Shown here in pieces: positions 50,562 to 60,030 of a stretch of 64,000 nucleotides of DNA (the stretch's first letter is position 1; every line of letters begins with the position of its first letter). The stretch lies in assembly GCF_900120155.1 (NCBI RefSeq), contig NZ_LT635549.1, positions 1,178,001-1,242,000 of the forward strand, written 5' to 3'. The notes under the pieces were generated by a model. That model did no database searches. It was not told the DNA's origin and saw only the letters and a list, made by a program, of their open reading frames with translations. The position numbers and the translations under genes are program-made. This DNA comes from Clostridium sp. Marseille-P3244 (GTDB lineage: Bacteria > Bacillota > Clostridia > Lachnospirales > Lachnospiraceae).

Positions 50562-52412
50562 ATGGCATATGAGAAGATCCTGGCGATGGGGAATGAGGCG
50601 ATCGCCCTGGGAGCGATCCGGGCAGGAGTCCGCATGGCGGCGGGGTACCCGGGCACTCCGTCCACAGAGATCCTGGAGACCATCGCAAAGCATAACGACG
50701 GCCATATCCATGTGGAATGGTCGGTAAATGAGAAAGCAGCCATGGAAGTGGGAGCCGGCGCGGCCTACGCGGGAGCCCGCACGCTGGTCACGATGAAGCA
50801 GGTGGGGCTGAACGTGGCCTCAGATCCGCTGATGAGCCTTGCTTATATGGGGGTGAAAGGCGGCATGGTGATCGTGTCCGCGGATGATCCGGGTCCGATC
50901 TCTTCCCAGACCGAGCAGGATACAAGGACATTCGCCCAGTTTTCCAAGCTGCCTGTGTTTGATCCTTCCTCTCCGGAAGAGGCTTATGAGATGATCGGAG
51001 AAGCATTTGAATTTTCGGAGAAATACAGTACACCGGTACTGTTCCGTCCTACCACAAGAGTCTGTCACTCCTGCGCCAGCATCACGCTCCTGCCGGATAT
51101 GGAAGTGCAGGAACCGGAAGGGTTTGTCAAAGATACAATGCGGTGGGTCATTTTCCCCCGTACATCTTATCTGAATCATATCCGGATCGAGAAGCGGAAC
51201 CGGGAACTGTCAGACATACTTTCTGATTATCCCCGGAATTTTGTCCAAAATGGAACGGGAGCCGGAGGGAATATCGTCAGAGGCGTGGCGGCGTCCGGCG
51301 TGAGCTTTGCCTACACGATGGAAGTGCTTCCGGAGACAGTGCCTCTCCTGAAGATCTCCACACCCCATCCGTTTCCGGAACGGCTGGCAAAGGAATTCCT
51401 GGAATCTCTGGATGAAGTGCTGGTGCTGGAAGAACTGGATCCGATGGTGGAGAGAGAGCTTCTCCGGATCGCGGGGAAATATCATCTGCCGGTAAACATA
51501 TACGGCAAGCTGACCGGGCATACGAAAAATGCCGGGGAGAACAGTGCAGAGAGTATCCGCGAGGATCTCAGGAAATTTCTGGGAGAGGCCGGAGAAGAAA
51601 AAGAAGCTGCACTGGGGAAACGGACAGAACCCTCTGCTCCGGAACTGCCGGTACGGCCTCCGGTACTCTGCGCGGGCTGTCCCCACAGAGCATCCTTCTA
51701 TGCGGTGAAGAAGGCGATGAAGGGGAAAAAGGCAGTATTCTGCGGTGACATCGGATGCTATACCCTTGGAAATGCAAAGCCTCTTGACATGGTGGACACC
51801 TGCCTGTGTATGGGTGCCGGCGTGACCATCGCCCAGGGACTCTCCGCCATTGAGCCGGATGTGGTGAATTTTGCCTTTATCGGAGATTCTACCTTTTTTG
51901 CGTCAGGGATCACAGGCGTGGTGAACGCGGTATATAATGGAAATGATATCGTGCTTGTCGTGCTGGATAACTCTACTACGGCTATGACCGGCCATCAGCC
52001 CCACCCCGGAACAGGCAGGAATATCATGGGGGATGTGGCGGCAAAGGTGAGCATCCGGAAGATCCTGGAAGGAATCGGTGTGGAACAGATCTATGAGTCA
52101 GATCCGCTCAAGTTGGATGAGGCAGCAGAGACCGTCCGAAAGGCGGCGGAAGGAGACGGTGTGCGCGCGATTATTTTCAAATCCCCGTGTATCGCGGTGA
52201 CAAAACCGCAGACCGGTTATGAAGTCAGACAGGATCTGTGCCGTCAGTGCAGGGCCTGTGTAAGAGAACTGGGATGTCCGGCAATCATTATGGAGGGAGA
52301 AATGGTTAAGATCGATCCGTCTCTTTGTTATGGCTGCGGCATCTGTGCGTCAGTCTGCCCGTTTGATGCGATCACGGAAAGAAAAGAACAGGGGGTGACA
52401 GGCGATGAATAA
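50562..52412 (+). CDS. iorA: Indolepyruvate ferredoxin oxidoreductase, alpha subunit
   Basis: 616 residues. Oxidatively decarboxylates aryl (and branched-chain) 2-oxo acids to acyl-CoA with ferredoxin. Order: pyrimidine-type domain (G-Y-P-G-T-P-S-T-E-I, about 27-36), transketolase C-terminal-like domain, TPP domain (C-A-G-C-P-H-R, G-D-I-G-C-Y-T-L-G, and G-D-S-T-F-F-A-S-G at about 445), and a C-terminal ferredoxin-like part with C-R-Q-C-R-A-C and C-Y-G-C-G-I-C-A-S-V-C-P for two 4Fe-4S clusters. The ATG at 50562 follows GAAAGGAAG. Overlaps iorB by 8 nt. Confidence 0.95.
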   Translation: MAYEKILAMGNEAIALGAIRAGVRMAAGYPGTPSTEILETIAKHNDGHIHVEWSVNEKAAMEVGAGAAYAGARTLVTMKQVGLNVASDPLMSLAYMGVKGGMVIVSADDPGPISSQTEQDTRTFAQFSKLPVFDPSSPEEAYEMIGEAFEFSEKYSTPVLFRPTTRVCHSCASITLLPDMEVQEPEGFVKDTMRWVIFPRTSYLNHIRIEKRNRELSDILSDYPRNFVQNGTGAGGNIVRGVAASGVSFAYTMEVLPETVPLLKISTPHPFPERLAKEFLESLDEVLVLEELDPMVERELLRIAGKYHLPVNIYGKLTGHTKNAGENSAESIREDLRKFLGEAGEEKEAALGKRTEPSAPELPVRPPVLCAGCPHRASFYAVKKAMKGKKAVFCGDIGCYTLGNAKPLDMVDTCLCMGAGVTIAQGLSAIEPDVVNFAFIGDSTFFASGITGVVNAVYNGNDIVLVVLDNSTTAMTGHQPHPGTGRNIMGDVAAKVSIRKILEGIGVEQIYESDPLKLDEAAETVRKAAEGDGVRAIIFKSPCIAVTKPQTGYEVRQDLCRQCRACVRELGCPAIIMEGEMVKIDPSLCYGCGICASVCPFDAITERKEQGVTGDE

Positions 52413-53034
52413 GAATTGTCTGCTGTGCGGAGTCGGCGGCCAGGGAGTGGTACTGGCGTCCCGTCTGATCGCCTTCGCGGCTATGGAAAAGGGGAATTTT
52501 GTGCGGACGACAGAGACCATCGGCATGGCTCAGCGGGGAGGCTCTGTGGTCAGTCATGTAAGGATGGGAGATCAGGTACATTCGCCTCTGATCCCTGAGG
52601 GAGAGGCAGACGTGATCCTGGCGTTTGAACCGGGCGAGGCAGTCCGCTGTCTTCCCTATTTAAAAAAGGGAGGACTTGTGATCACCAACCACCGGATCGT
52701 GAAGCCGGTGACTGCCAGCCTTGGCGGGAGCAGTTACCGTGCGGAAGAAATGCTGAGCTTCCTGAATGAAAAAGCCGGGCGTCTGATCGTGATCGACGGT
52801 GGGGAACTCTGCCGCAGGGCAGGATCGCCGAAAGTGCTGAACACGGTGCTGCTGGGAGCAGCCTCTGAGTGCGGCGCGCTCGGCATTACAACAGAAGAGA
52901 TGAAGGAAGCGGTCCGGGCGAATGTGAAAGAAAGATTTGTCAGTCTGAACGAAAAAGCTCTGGATCTGGGCAGCGGCGCGGTAAAGGAATCTTCAGAAGA
53001 CCGGGATTATAAGGCAGGAGGAGAACAGCCATGA
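52405..53034 (+). CDS. iorB: Indolepyruvate ferredoxin oxidoreductase, beta subunit
   Basis: 209 residues. POR-gamma type: G-V-G-G-Q-G-V-V-L-A-S-R at the N-terminus, E-T-I-G-M-A-Q-R-G-G-S-V, and D-V-I-L-A-F-E-P-G-E-A. Pairs with IorA. Translation is coupled on both sides: 8 nt overlap with iorA and 4 nt with the paaK-like gene. Confidence 0.95.
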   Translation: MNKNCLLCGVGGQGVVLASRLIAFAAMEKGNFVRTTETIGMAQRGGSVVSHVRMGDQVHSPLIPEGEADVILAFEPGEAVRCLPYLKKGGLVITNHRIVKPVTASLGGSSYRAEEMLSFLNEKAGRLIVIDGGELCRRAGSPKVLNTVLLGAASECGALGITTEEMKEAVRANVKERFVSLNEKALDLGSGAVKESSEDRDYKAGGEQP

Positions 53035-54263
53035 AAATGACAGAACTTCAGTTTGAAATGATCAAAGAAAATCTCCGTCAGCTTACATCAAAGGAGTGTT
53101 TTTACAAAGAAAAATTAAAGGAATTTGATATTGAAGCGATACAGTCCCAGGAGGATTTTGAGAAGCTTCCCTTTACATGGAAGGGAGATCTAAGAGAGGC
53201 TTATCCTCTGGGACTGCAGGCGGTGCCTGACGAAGAGGTGGTGCGTATTCATTCCTCCTCGGGGACAACCGGGATTCCGGTGATCATTCCCTATACAAAA
53301 AAAGACGTGGAAGACTGGGCAAAAATGTTTGCCCGCTGCTATGAGATGGCAGGGATCACAGCCCTGGACCGGATCCAGATCACGCCGGGGTACGGACTGT
53401 GGACCGCCGGGATCGGGTTCCAGGCAGGAGCAGAATACCTGGGGGCCATGACGATCCCTATGGGACCGGGAAATACAGAAAAGCAGCTGCGGATGATGCA
53501 GGATATGAAATCAACGGTACTCTGCGCGACATCTTCTTATGCGCTGCTTCTGGCGGAGGAGATCGGCAGACGGGGGCTGACCGATAAAATCTGTCTGCGC
53601 AAGGGAGTTATCGGTTCAGAGAGATGGGGCAGCAAGATGAGGGCCCGCATCGCGGCCGAGCTGGGTGTACAGCTCTATGACATTTACGGGCTGACAGAAG
53701 TGTACGGGCCGGGGATCGCCATGAGCTGTGAGTACGAGTGCGGCATGCATTACTGGGACGATTATCTCTATTTTGAGATTGTAGACCCTAAGACCGGGGA
53801 GAACCTGCCGGACGGAGAAGTAGGAGAGCTGGTGATCACAACTCTCAGGAAACAGGGAGCGCCGCTGATCCGTTACCGTACCCATGATCTGACCAGATTC
53901 ATTCCGGGAGAATGTCAGTGCGGTTCAAAATTCCCGCGGATCGATACACTGATCGGGCGGACAGATGACATGGTAAAGGTGAAAGGAGTCAATATATTCC
54001 CGAGCCAGATCGAGGAAATGCTGAAGAATGTCCCTGAAGCTTCCAGCGAATATCAGTTTATGCTGGACCATCTGTTCGGGAAAGATGAGTGTACGCTCTT
54101 TGTGGAAGTGAATAAGGGTGTGGACAAAAAGCAGGCAGAGACAGCGATCCAGAAGGCGTTTAAGGATAAGATCGGTATCCTGGTGCATGTAAAGCCGGTC
54201 TCCATCGGAGACCTTCCGAGAAGTGAGAAGAAGTCCACAAGGATATTTGACAACCGGTATTGA
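53031..54263 (+). CDS. paaK: Phenylacetate-CoA ligase family enzyme
   Basis: 410 residues, a little shorter than aerobic PaaK (about 435). Adenylate-forming motifs: S-S-S-G-T-T-G-I-P-V (about 77-86), Y-G-L-T-E-V-Y-G-P-G (about 220), Y-R-T-H-D-L-T near 285, and G-R-T-D-D-M-V-K-V-K-G-V-N-I-F-P-S. With IorAB it probably works towards ATP formation, converting arylacetyl-CoA to arylacetate, or in the activating direction; the context favours amino acid fermentation. Overlaps iorB by 4 nt. Confidence 0.92.
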   Translation: MKMTELQFEMIKENLRQLTSKECFYKEKLKEFDIEAIQSQEDFEKLPFTWKGDLREAYPLGLQAVPDEEVVRIHSSSGTTGIPVIIPYTKKDVEDWAKMFARCYEMAGITALDRIQITPGYGLWTAGIGFQAGAEYLGAMTIPMGPGNTEKQLRMMQDMKSTVLCATSSYALLLAEEIGRRGLTDKICLRKGVIGSERWGSKMRARIAAELGVQLYDIYGLTEVYGPGIAMSCEYECGMHYWDDYLYFEIVDPKTGENLPDGEVGELVITTLRKQGAPLIRYRTHDLTRFIPGECQCGSKFPRIDTLIGRTDDMVKVKGVNIFPSQIEEMLKNVPEASSEYQFMLDHLFGKDECTLFVEVNKGVDKKQAETAIQKAFKDKIGILVHVKPVSIGDLPRSEKKSTRIFDNRY

Positions 54264-54295
54264 TAAGAAATTTTAGAGTGCGTTCGGTTTTTCTC

Positions 54296-54324
54296 TTGAC
54301 AAATGTTTTTGATAAGGGTACCAT
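54296..54324 (+). promoter_or_regulatory. Promoter of the binding-protein/ilvE unit
   Basis: TTGACA (54296-54301), 17 bp, TACCAT (54319-54324), 33 nt after the paaK stop, so this pair is at least partly expressed separately. Confidence 0.65.
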
Positions 54325-54359
54325 AAAAGCATTAGAAATTCAGCGAGGAGGATATGATT

Positions 54360-55535
54360 ATGAAAATTTTGAAGAAGGCAGCAAGCGTGGCGCTTGCGTC
54401 CGCCCTTGTATTTTCGCTGGCAGCCTGCGGAAACGGGGGAGGAGACGAGGGCTCATCCGATGCGGATACATTTAAGATCGGCGGCATCGGACCCACGACA
54501 GGAGACAACGCGATCTATGGAACGGCCGTAGAAAACGGGATCCAGCTTGCGGTGGACGAGATCAACGAGGCAGGCGGCATCAACGGATATCAGATCGAGT
54601 ACCAGTTTGAAGACGACCAGTCTGATTCCGAGAAGTCCGTCAACGCGTACAATACGCTGAAAGACTGGGGAATGCAGATGCTGGTGGGAACCGTGACATC
54701 CACACCGTGTACGGCAGTGGTGGAGGAGACCCATGCGGACAATATGTTCCAGCTGACACCGTCCGCGACAGCTGTGGAGAGTATTCAGTATGACAATGCG
54801 TTCCGTATGTGTTTCTCTGATCCGAACCAGGGTGTTGCGTCCGCAGATTATATCTCAGAAAACGGGCTTGCTACAAAGGTGGCAGTGATCTATAACAGCT
54901 CTGACACATATTCTACGGGAATTTATCAGAGATTTGTAGAAGAGGCACAGACGAAAGGCCTGGAGGTCGTAGCGGCAGAGGCATTTACCGCTGACAGCAA
55001 GACAGATTTCTCCGTCCAGCTTCAGAAAGCAAAGGACGAGGGAGCAGAGCTGGTATTCCTTCCGATCTACTATCAGGAGGCTTCCCTGATCCTGGCACAG
55101 GCAGACAAGATGGGATTCGCACCGGAATGGTTCGGCTGCGATGGAATGGACGGCCTGCTGGCGCTGGAAGGATTTGACGCAAGTCTGGCCGAGGGACTGA
55201 TGTTCCTGACGCCATTTACCGCGAATGCGGAAGATGAAGCGACACAGACATTTGTAGCTGATTATGAGGCGGCTTTCGATGAGACGCCGAATCAGTTCGC
55301 GGCAGATGCTTATGACTGTCTCTATGTGATCAAAGAGGCGGCTGAAAAAGCAGAACTCACGCCGGATATGAGTATTCCTGACATGTGCGATGCCATGAAG
55401 ACAGCTATGACAGAGATCACGATCGACGGTCTTACTGGAAAACAGATCACATGGGGCGAGGATGGCGAGCCGTCCAAGCAGCCTACAGTTGTAGTTGTAA
55501 AAGAAGGAGAATATCAGGTTCTTCAGGCAGAGTAG
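54360..55535 (+). CDS. Branched-chain amino acid ABC substrate-binding lipoprotein
   Basis: 391 residues. Lipoprotein signal K-I-L-K-K-A-A-S and lipobox L-A-A-C (Cys about 23), Gly/Asp/Ser-rich spacer, then a type 1 periplasmic-binding domain (I-G-G-I-G-P-T-T-G-D-N-A-I-Y-G-T, N-E-A-G-G-I-N-G-Y). AGGAGG is 8 nt from the ATG at 54360, and only 2 nt from an earlier ATG at 54354, which is less likely. No livHMGF permease or ATPase genes follow; ilvE does. So it is an orphan binding protein that must share a transporter encoded elsewhere or serve as a sensor. Confidence 0.92.
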   Translation: MKILKKAASVALASALVFSLAACGNGGGDEGSSDADTFKIGGIGPTTGDNAIYGTAVENGIQLAVDEINEAGGINGYQIEYQFEDDQSDSEKSVNAYNTLKDWGMQMLVGTVTSTPCTAVVEETHADNMFQLTPSATAVESIQYDNAFRMCFSDPNQGVASADYISENGLATKVAVIYNSSDTYSTGIYQRFVEEAQTKGLEVVAAEAFTADSKTDFSVQLQKAKDEGAELVFLPIYYQEASLILAQADKMGFAPEWFGCDGMDGLLALEGFDASLAEGLMFLTPFTANAEDEATQTFVADYEAAFDETPNQFAADAYDCLYVIKEAAEKAELTPDMSIPDMCDAMKTAMTEITIDGLTGKQITWGEDGEPSKQPTVVVVKEGEYQVLQAE

Positions 55536-55557
55536 TACAGGAGCGGAGGTACACACA

Positions 55558-56583
55558 ATGGAGAAAAAAAATCTTGACTGGGAAAATATTGGATTCAATT
55601 ATATCCAGACCGATAAACGGTATGTGGCAAATTACAAAGACGGGAAATGGGACAGCGGCGCACTGATCGATGATGCCAATATCGTCATGAATGAATGCGC
55701 GGGAGCGCTGCAGTACGCTCAGACTGTTTTTGAGGGAATGAAGGCATATACGACAGAAGATGGACGTATTGTTACTTTCCGCCCGGACCTGAACGCGGCC
55801 CGTATGGTGGATTCAGCAAAACGTCTTGAAATGCCGCCGTTTCCGGAGGACAGGTTTGTAGACGCGGTGGTTTCCGTAGTAAAAGCCAACGCGGCATATG
55901 TTCCTCCTTATGGATCCGGAGCCACACTGTATATCCGGCCGTATATGTTTGGAATCAACCCGGTGATCGGGGTGAAGCCGGCAGATGAGTACCAGTTCAG
56001 GATTTTTACGACCCCGGTAGGGCCGTACTTTAAAGGCGGCGCGAAGCCGATCACGATCTGTGTGTCTGACTTTGACCGGGCAGCGCCTCATGGCACAGGA
56101 CATATTAAGGCAGGACTGAACTACGCCATGAGTCTTCATGCGATTGTGTCTGCCCATGCAGACGGATTTGATGAGAACATGTATCTGGATTCTGCTACAA
56201 GGACAAAAGTAGAGGAGACAGGCGGTGCCAACTTCATTTTCGTCACCAGGGATAATAAGGTTGTGACGCCTCATTCTACCACGATCCTTCCGTCTATCAC
56301 ACGCAGATCGATCATGTATGTGGCAGAGCATTATCTGGGACTGGAAGTCGAGGAGAGAGATGTCTACTTTGACGAGGTGAAAGATTTCGCGGAGTGCGGA
56401 CTCTGCGGGACAGCAGCCGTCATCTCCCCGGTAGGAAAAGTGGTGGATCATGGCCAGGAGATCTGCTTCCCCAGCGGGATGGAGAAGATGGGGCCGGTGA
56501 CACAGAAACTGTACGACACTCTGACAGGCATCCAGATGGGGCATATCGAGGCTCCAAAAGGGTGGATCAAAGTCATCGAATAA
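55558..56583 (+). CDS. ilvE: Branched-chain amino acid aminotransferase
   Basis: 341 residues, class IV PLP fold of the type II BCAT. Interconverts Leu, Ile, Val and their 2-oxo acids. Visible: Y-A-Q-T-V-F-E-G-M-K-A-Y, Y-I-R-P-Y-M-F-G, the PLP lysine in G-T-G-H-I-K-A-G-L-N-Y-A, and L-C-G-T-A-A-V-I-S-P-V near the C-terminus. GCGGAGG precedes the ATG. 22 nt after the binding-protein gene; ends at a strong terminator. Placement beside iorAB-paaK suggests a catabolic use: transamination then oxidation to acyl-CoA. Confidence 0.95.
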   Translation: MEKKNLDWENIGFNYIQTDKRYVANYKDGKWDSGALIDDANIVMNECAGALQYAQTVFEGMKAYTTEDGRIVTFRPDLNAARMVDSAKRLEMPPFPEDRFVDAVVSVVKANAAYVPPYGSGATLYIRPYMFGINPVIGVKPADEYQFRIFTTPVGPYFKGGAKPITICVSDFDRAAPHGTGHIKAGLNYAMSLHAIVSAHADGFDENMYLDSATRTKVEETGGANFIFVTRDNKVVTPHSTTILPSITRRSIMYVAEHYLGLEVEERDVYFDEVKDFAECGLCGTAAVISPVGKVVDHGQEICFPSGMEKMGPVTQKLYDTLTGIQMGHIEAPKGWIKVIE

Positions 56584-56600
56584 TAAGAAAATAGTGATAA

Positions 56601-56655
56601 GAGGGCCATTGCCAGATAGATACGTAATGATCTATGGAGCAATGGCCCTCTTTTT
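56601..56655. terminator. Bidirectional terminator between ilvE and mgtE
   Basis: A perfect 12-bp stem GAGGGCCATTGC (56601-56612) with GCAATGGCCCTC (56639-56650), then TTTTT on the plus strand. On the minus strand TTATCACTATTTTC follows. Confidence 0.85.
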
Positions 56656-56660
56656 CTGAT

Positions 56661-57992
56661 TCAGAGCTGAAACAGGATTGTCGCGATATTAAAATAGATC
56701 AGGATGGAGAAGGTATCCACCAATGTAGTGATCAGCGGTGACGCCATGATAGCCGGGTCCAGATGCACCTTGCTGGCAAACAGAGGAAGCATGCATCCGA
56801 TGAGTTTGGACATGACCGTGGTGCCGATCAGGGAAAGCGCGATCACAAGGGCCAGAGCGGGATCCTCGTACTGGATCAATATGCGGATCCCGTTGGCCAG
56901 TGCCAGTACAATCCCTACAATAAGGGAGATGCGGAATTCCTTGAAGACCACTCGGAAAATATCCCGGAACTGAATCTGCGAAAGCGCCAGCCCCCGGATG
57001 ACCAGAGTAGAGCTCTGGGAACCGCAGTTCCCGCCGGTATCCATCAGCATGGGGATGAAGGAGACCAGCAGGGGAATAGCGGCAAAGGCATCTTCATACT
57101 TTGTAATGATGGTCCCGGTAATGATGGAGGCAAACATCAGGATCAGAAGCCAGGGGATCCGATTCTTTGCGTGCGTAAATACGGAAGTCTCAAAATAAGT
57201 CTTCTCGCTGGGATTCATGGCCGCCATTTTTGTGATATCTTCCGTGGCTTCATCTACCATGACATCCATAGCGTCATCGAATGTGACGATGCCCACCATC
57301 CGGCCGTCCTGATCCAGGACAGGAAGCGCCAGAAGATCATATTTCGTGAAAATCCGGGCCACTTCTTCCTGGTCAGTATGGGTATTGACGGAGATGATCT
57401 CTTTCTCCATCAGATCCCGGATCAGCATATCATCATCGGAGGTCATCAGATCTTTGGCACTGACGATGCCGATCAGTCGTCTCCTGTCCGTGACATAACA
57501 GGTATAGATGGTCTCTTTATGGATGCCGGTCGCCTTGATGTGCGCCATGGCCTGGGATACGGTCATCGTCTCCCGGATATCCACATATTCTGTGGTCATA
57601 ATGCTCCCGGCGCTGTCTTCCGGATAATCCAGGAGCTGATTGATCAGCGCCCTGTCCGAAACACTGACCGTATCCAGGATCCGGTTTACCAGATTGGCGG
57701 GAAGCTCCTCCAGAAGATCTACGGTGTCATCCATATACAGGTCATCCAGGAGCTCTTTCAGCTCTTTTTCAGAAAAGATTTCCACAAGGTAAGTCTGCAT
57801 GGAAGTCTCCATGTTGGAGAATACTTCCGCTGCCTTATCCTTCGGGATGAGACGGAAGGCAAGGGCCAGCTCTCTGTCATCCAGCTCTGAGAGCAGGGAG
57901 GCTATGTCCACTTCGTTCATCACATCCAGGATACTTCTGACAGCCTTGAACTGACGTTGTTTCAGGAGTTTTACAAAAATGTCCTTGTTCAT
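56661..57992 (-). CDS. mgtE: Magnesium transporter MgtE
   Basis: 443 residues. N-terminal helical domain (about 1-130; L-L-D-D-L-Y-M-D-D-T-V-D-L-L-E-E-L-P), tandem CBS domains (about 135-255, Mg2+ sensing), then five membrane helices (about 275-443) with the pore segment F-I-P-M-L-M-D-T-G-G-N-C-G-S-Q. A Mg2+-gated Mg2+ channel. AAGAGAGG precedes the ATG. Expression is under an M-box riboswitch, so Mg2+ controls both the gene and the channel. Confidence 0.95.
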   Translation of the reverse strand: MNKDIFVKLLKQRQFKAVRSILDVMNEVDIASLLSELDDRELALAFRLIPKDKAAEVFSNMETSMQTYLVEIFSEKELKELLDDLYMDDTVDLLEELPANLVNRILDTVSVSDRALINQLLDYPEDSAGSIMTTEYVDIRETMTVSQAMAHIKATGIHKETIYTCYVTDRRRLIGIVSAKDLMTSDDDMLIRDLMEKEIISVNTHTDQEEVARIFTKYDLLALPVLDQDGRMVGIVTFDDAMDVMVDEATEDITKMAAMNPSEKTYFETSVFTHAKNRIPWLLILMFASIITGTIITKYEDAFAAIPLLVSFIPMLMDTGGNCGSQSSTLVIRGLALSQIQFRDIFRVVFKEFRISLIVGIVLALANGIRILIQYEDPALALVIALSLIGTTVMSKLIGCMLPLFASKVHLDPAIMASPLITTLVDTFSILIYFNIATILFQL

Positions 57993-58102
57993 GATAAGTA
58001 CCTCTCTTTCTGTGATTTTCTTTATTTAAGCCGCACAAGTGACAACCGGCGCCAGAGTCCATAACCTCACCTCCTTTATCAGCAAAAATCAATGAAAGAC
58101 AA

Positions 58103-58330
58103 ACAGAAAACTCCGCCACTGCCTGAACAATGACGGAGCTTAATATTTCATCACATAACATGACCAGCATGCATCGTTCAAGCTTTAGCATCACAGGGCA
58201 TATCAATTGCATTAGGTTGCGCCTTCACGACACAGCCTGCTGACCAGCTCATCGTGTCTCCACGATCCCGCGGCAGCAATCTTCGGGATAAACCCAATCC
58301 CTGTGGTAACCTCACCTACCGAAATGACGT
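58103..58330 (-). promoter_or_regulatory. M-box (ykoK) Mg2+ riboswitch with terminator
   Basis: On the minus strand the aptamer opens with GGTAGGTGAGG (about 58311-58322), continues through GCTGCCGC and CAGCAGG-type segments, and ends with GATGCTAAAGCTTGAACGATG-like sequence near 58172-58192, matching the M-box consensus before mgtE. An 11-bp terminator stem (58111-58121 with 58128-58138, two wobble pairs) and TTTTCTGTTTGTC follow. High Mg2+ should stop transcription before mgtE. The remaining gap 58331-58512 shows nothing clear apart from AT-rich promoter-like stretches. Confidence 0.9.
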
Positions 58331-58512
58331 ATTCTGTTTTTATCTGCCGTCTTATTGTAGTCCGGCAGCAGCCATCTGTCAAGTAGAAATTATCTTGTTA
58401 TCCATGGAAAAAGGGCGTATACTTCTAAATGGCATAAACAGCGGCATAAGAACATAGAAAAAATCATGGAGAAATGGCACAGAAAAACGAGATGTAATAG
58501 ATGGAGGACGCG

Positions 58513-59973
58513 ATGGAATATAAGATCACAGGGTACAGACCGGAAAAACTGTTTCATTTTTTTGAGGAAATCAGCGCCATCCCCAGGGGATCCGGCAATG
58601 AGAAAGAGATCAGTGACTATCTTGTGAGATTTGCGAAGGAACGGGGACTGTGGGTCTGGCAGGATGATGTGTATAATGTCATTATCCGGAAAGAGGCCAG
58701 CCCCGGTGATGAGGCCAGGCCGCCGGTTATGCTCCAGGGGCACCTGGACATGGTCTGCGACAATCAAGCCGGAACCGTCCATGATTTTGAAAAGGAAGGG
58801 ATCCATCTGGCAGTAAAGGACGGCATCCTTTCCGCGGACGAAACTACGCTGGGAGCGGATAACGGTGTGGCAGTGGCAATGATGATGGCAGTGCTTGACA
58901 GCTCAGACCTCAGGCATCCTCCGCTGGAGTGTGTCTTTACCACAGAGGAAGAGACCGGGCTTGGGGGAGCGAAAGCTCTGGACAAATCTCTGCTCCGTGC
59001 CCGGACTATGATCAATCTGGATTCGGAAGAGGAGGATACCGCCACTGTAAGCTGCGCGGGAGGTCTCCGCATCCGCTTCGCGAAACCGGTCAGGAGAAAG
59101 AAGGCAAAGGGAACGCTTCTGGAGGTCAGAATAGAAGGGCTCTTAGGCGGGCACTCAGGCTCAGATATCGACAAAGAGCGCCAGAACGCGGCTCTGCTGA
59201 TGGCCCGTATGGCAGATGAGCTGATCCGGAATACAGGAGCAGAACTGGTCACCTTTGAAGGCGGGACAAAAGACAATGCCATCCCGCGAGAATGCACGGC
59301 AGTATTTCTCTGCAGGGACAGAGACCAGGCAAAGGAAGCCGAAGAACGGGCCAGGTTTCTGGCACGGCAGATGGCGGAAGAAGTGTGTACAGCGGAGCCG
59401 GATTTTACCTGCAGAGTCAGAACCGGAGAAGAGGCTGCGATCCGGGTGCTTTCACAGGAAGATACCGCAGCATTTACAGGAGTTCTGCGTCTTGCGCCCA
59501 ATGGAGTGCTGAGGAGAAAAGCCGGGGCAGACGGATTTGTTATTGCCTCGTCCAATCTGGGAATCGTCCGGACTGAGGAGGACAGGCTGGAAATCCTGTT
59601 CGCGCCTCGTTCTTCATCGGCATCCATCCAGAGCGATACAAAAGAACGGTTCCGGCTGCTGGCGGATACATTCGGCTTTGAAGCAGTGTATAGCGGAGAA
59701 TATCCGGGATGGGATTACAGGGAACACTCCAGAGTGCGGGAGATCTTTCAGGAAAGCTATCGTAAGCTGACCGGGAAAGAGCTGAAGATCGAGGCCATCC
59801 ATGCGGGTCTGGAATGTGGGATCTTCGTGGGAGCGCTTCCGGATCTGGACGCAATTTCTGTAGGTCCGACGCTTTATAATGTCCATACACCGGATGAGTG
59901 TATGCCGCTGGATTCCCTGGAGCGCTTCTACCGGCTGCTGACGGACGTACTTGAGAGGCTGGCGGAAGAATAA
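58513..59973 (+). CDS. pepD: Aminoacyl-histidine dipeptidase (Xaa-His dipeptidase)
   Basis: 486 residues, M20 family, usual length. Cuts Xaa-His and similar dipeptides using two zinc ions. Motifs: I-S-A-I-P-R-G-S-G-N-E, L-Q-G-H-L-D-M-V (His/Asp ligands), G-A-D-N-G-V-A-V-A (bridging Asp), T-E-E-E-T-G-L (catalytic Glu), and L-L-G-G-H-S-G-S-D-I. I use the ATG at 58513 because GGAGG lies just before it; an ATG 12 nt earlier has no site. Followed by xdhC after 57 nt. Confidence 0.93.
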   Translation: MEYKITGYRPEKLFHFFEEISAIPRGSGNEKEISDYLVRFAKERGLWVWQDDVYNVIIRKEASPGDEARPPVMLQGHLDMVCDNQAGTVHDFEKEGIHLAVKDGILSADETTLGADNGVAVAMMMAVLDSSDLRHPPLECVFTTEEETGLGGAKALDKSLLRARTMINLDSEEEDTATVSCAGGLRIRFAKPVRRKKAKGTLLEVRIEGLLGGHSGSDIDKERQNAALLMARMADELIRNTGAELVTFEGGTKDNAIPRECTAVFLCRDRDQAKEAEERARFLARQMAEEVCTAEPDFTCRVRTGEEAAIRVLSQEDTAAFTGVLRLAPNGVLRRKAGADGFVIASSNLGIVRTEEDRLEILFAPRSSSASIQSDTKERFRLLADTFGFEAVYSGEYPGWDYREHSRVREIFQESYRKLTGKELKIEAIHAGLECGIFVGALPDLDAISVGPTLYNVHTPDECMPLDSLERFYRLLTDVLERLAEE

Positions 59974-60030
59974 AGGCTTTGTAACAGGAGAACCGCAGAT
60001 TGTATTTGACAGGAAGAAAGGAGAGCAAAA

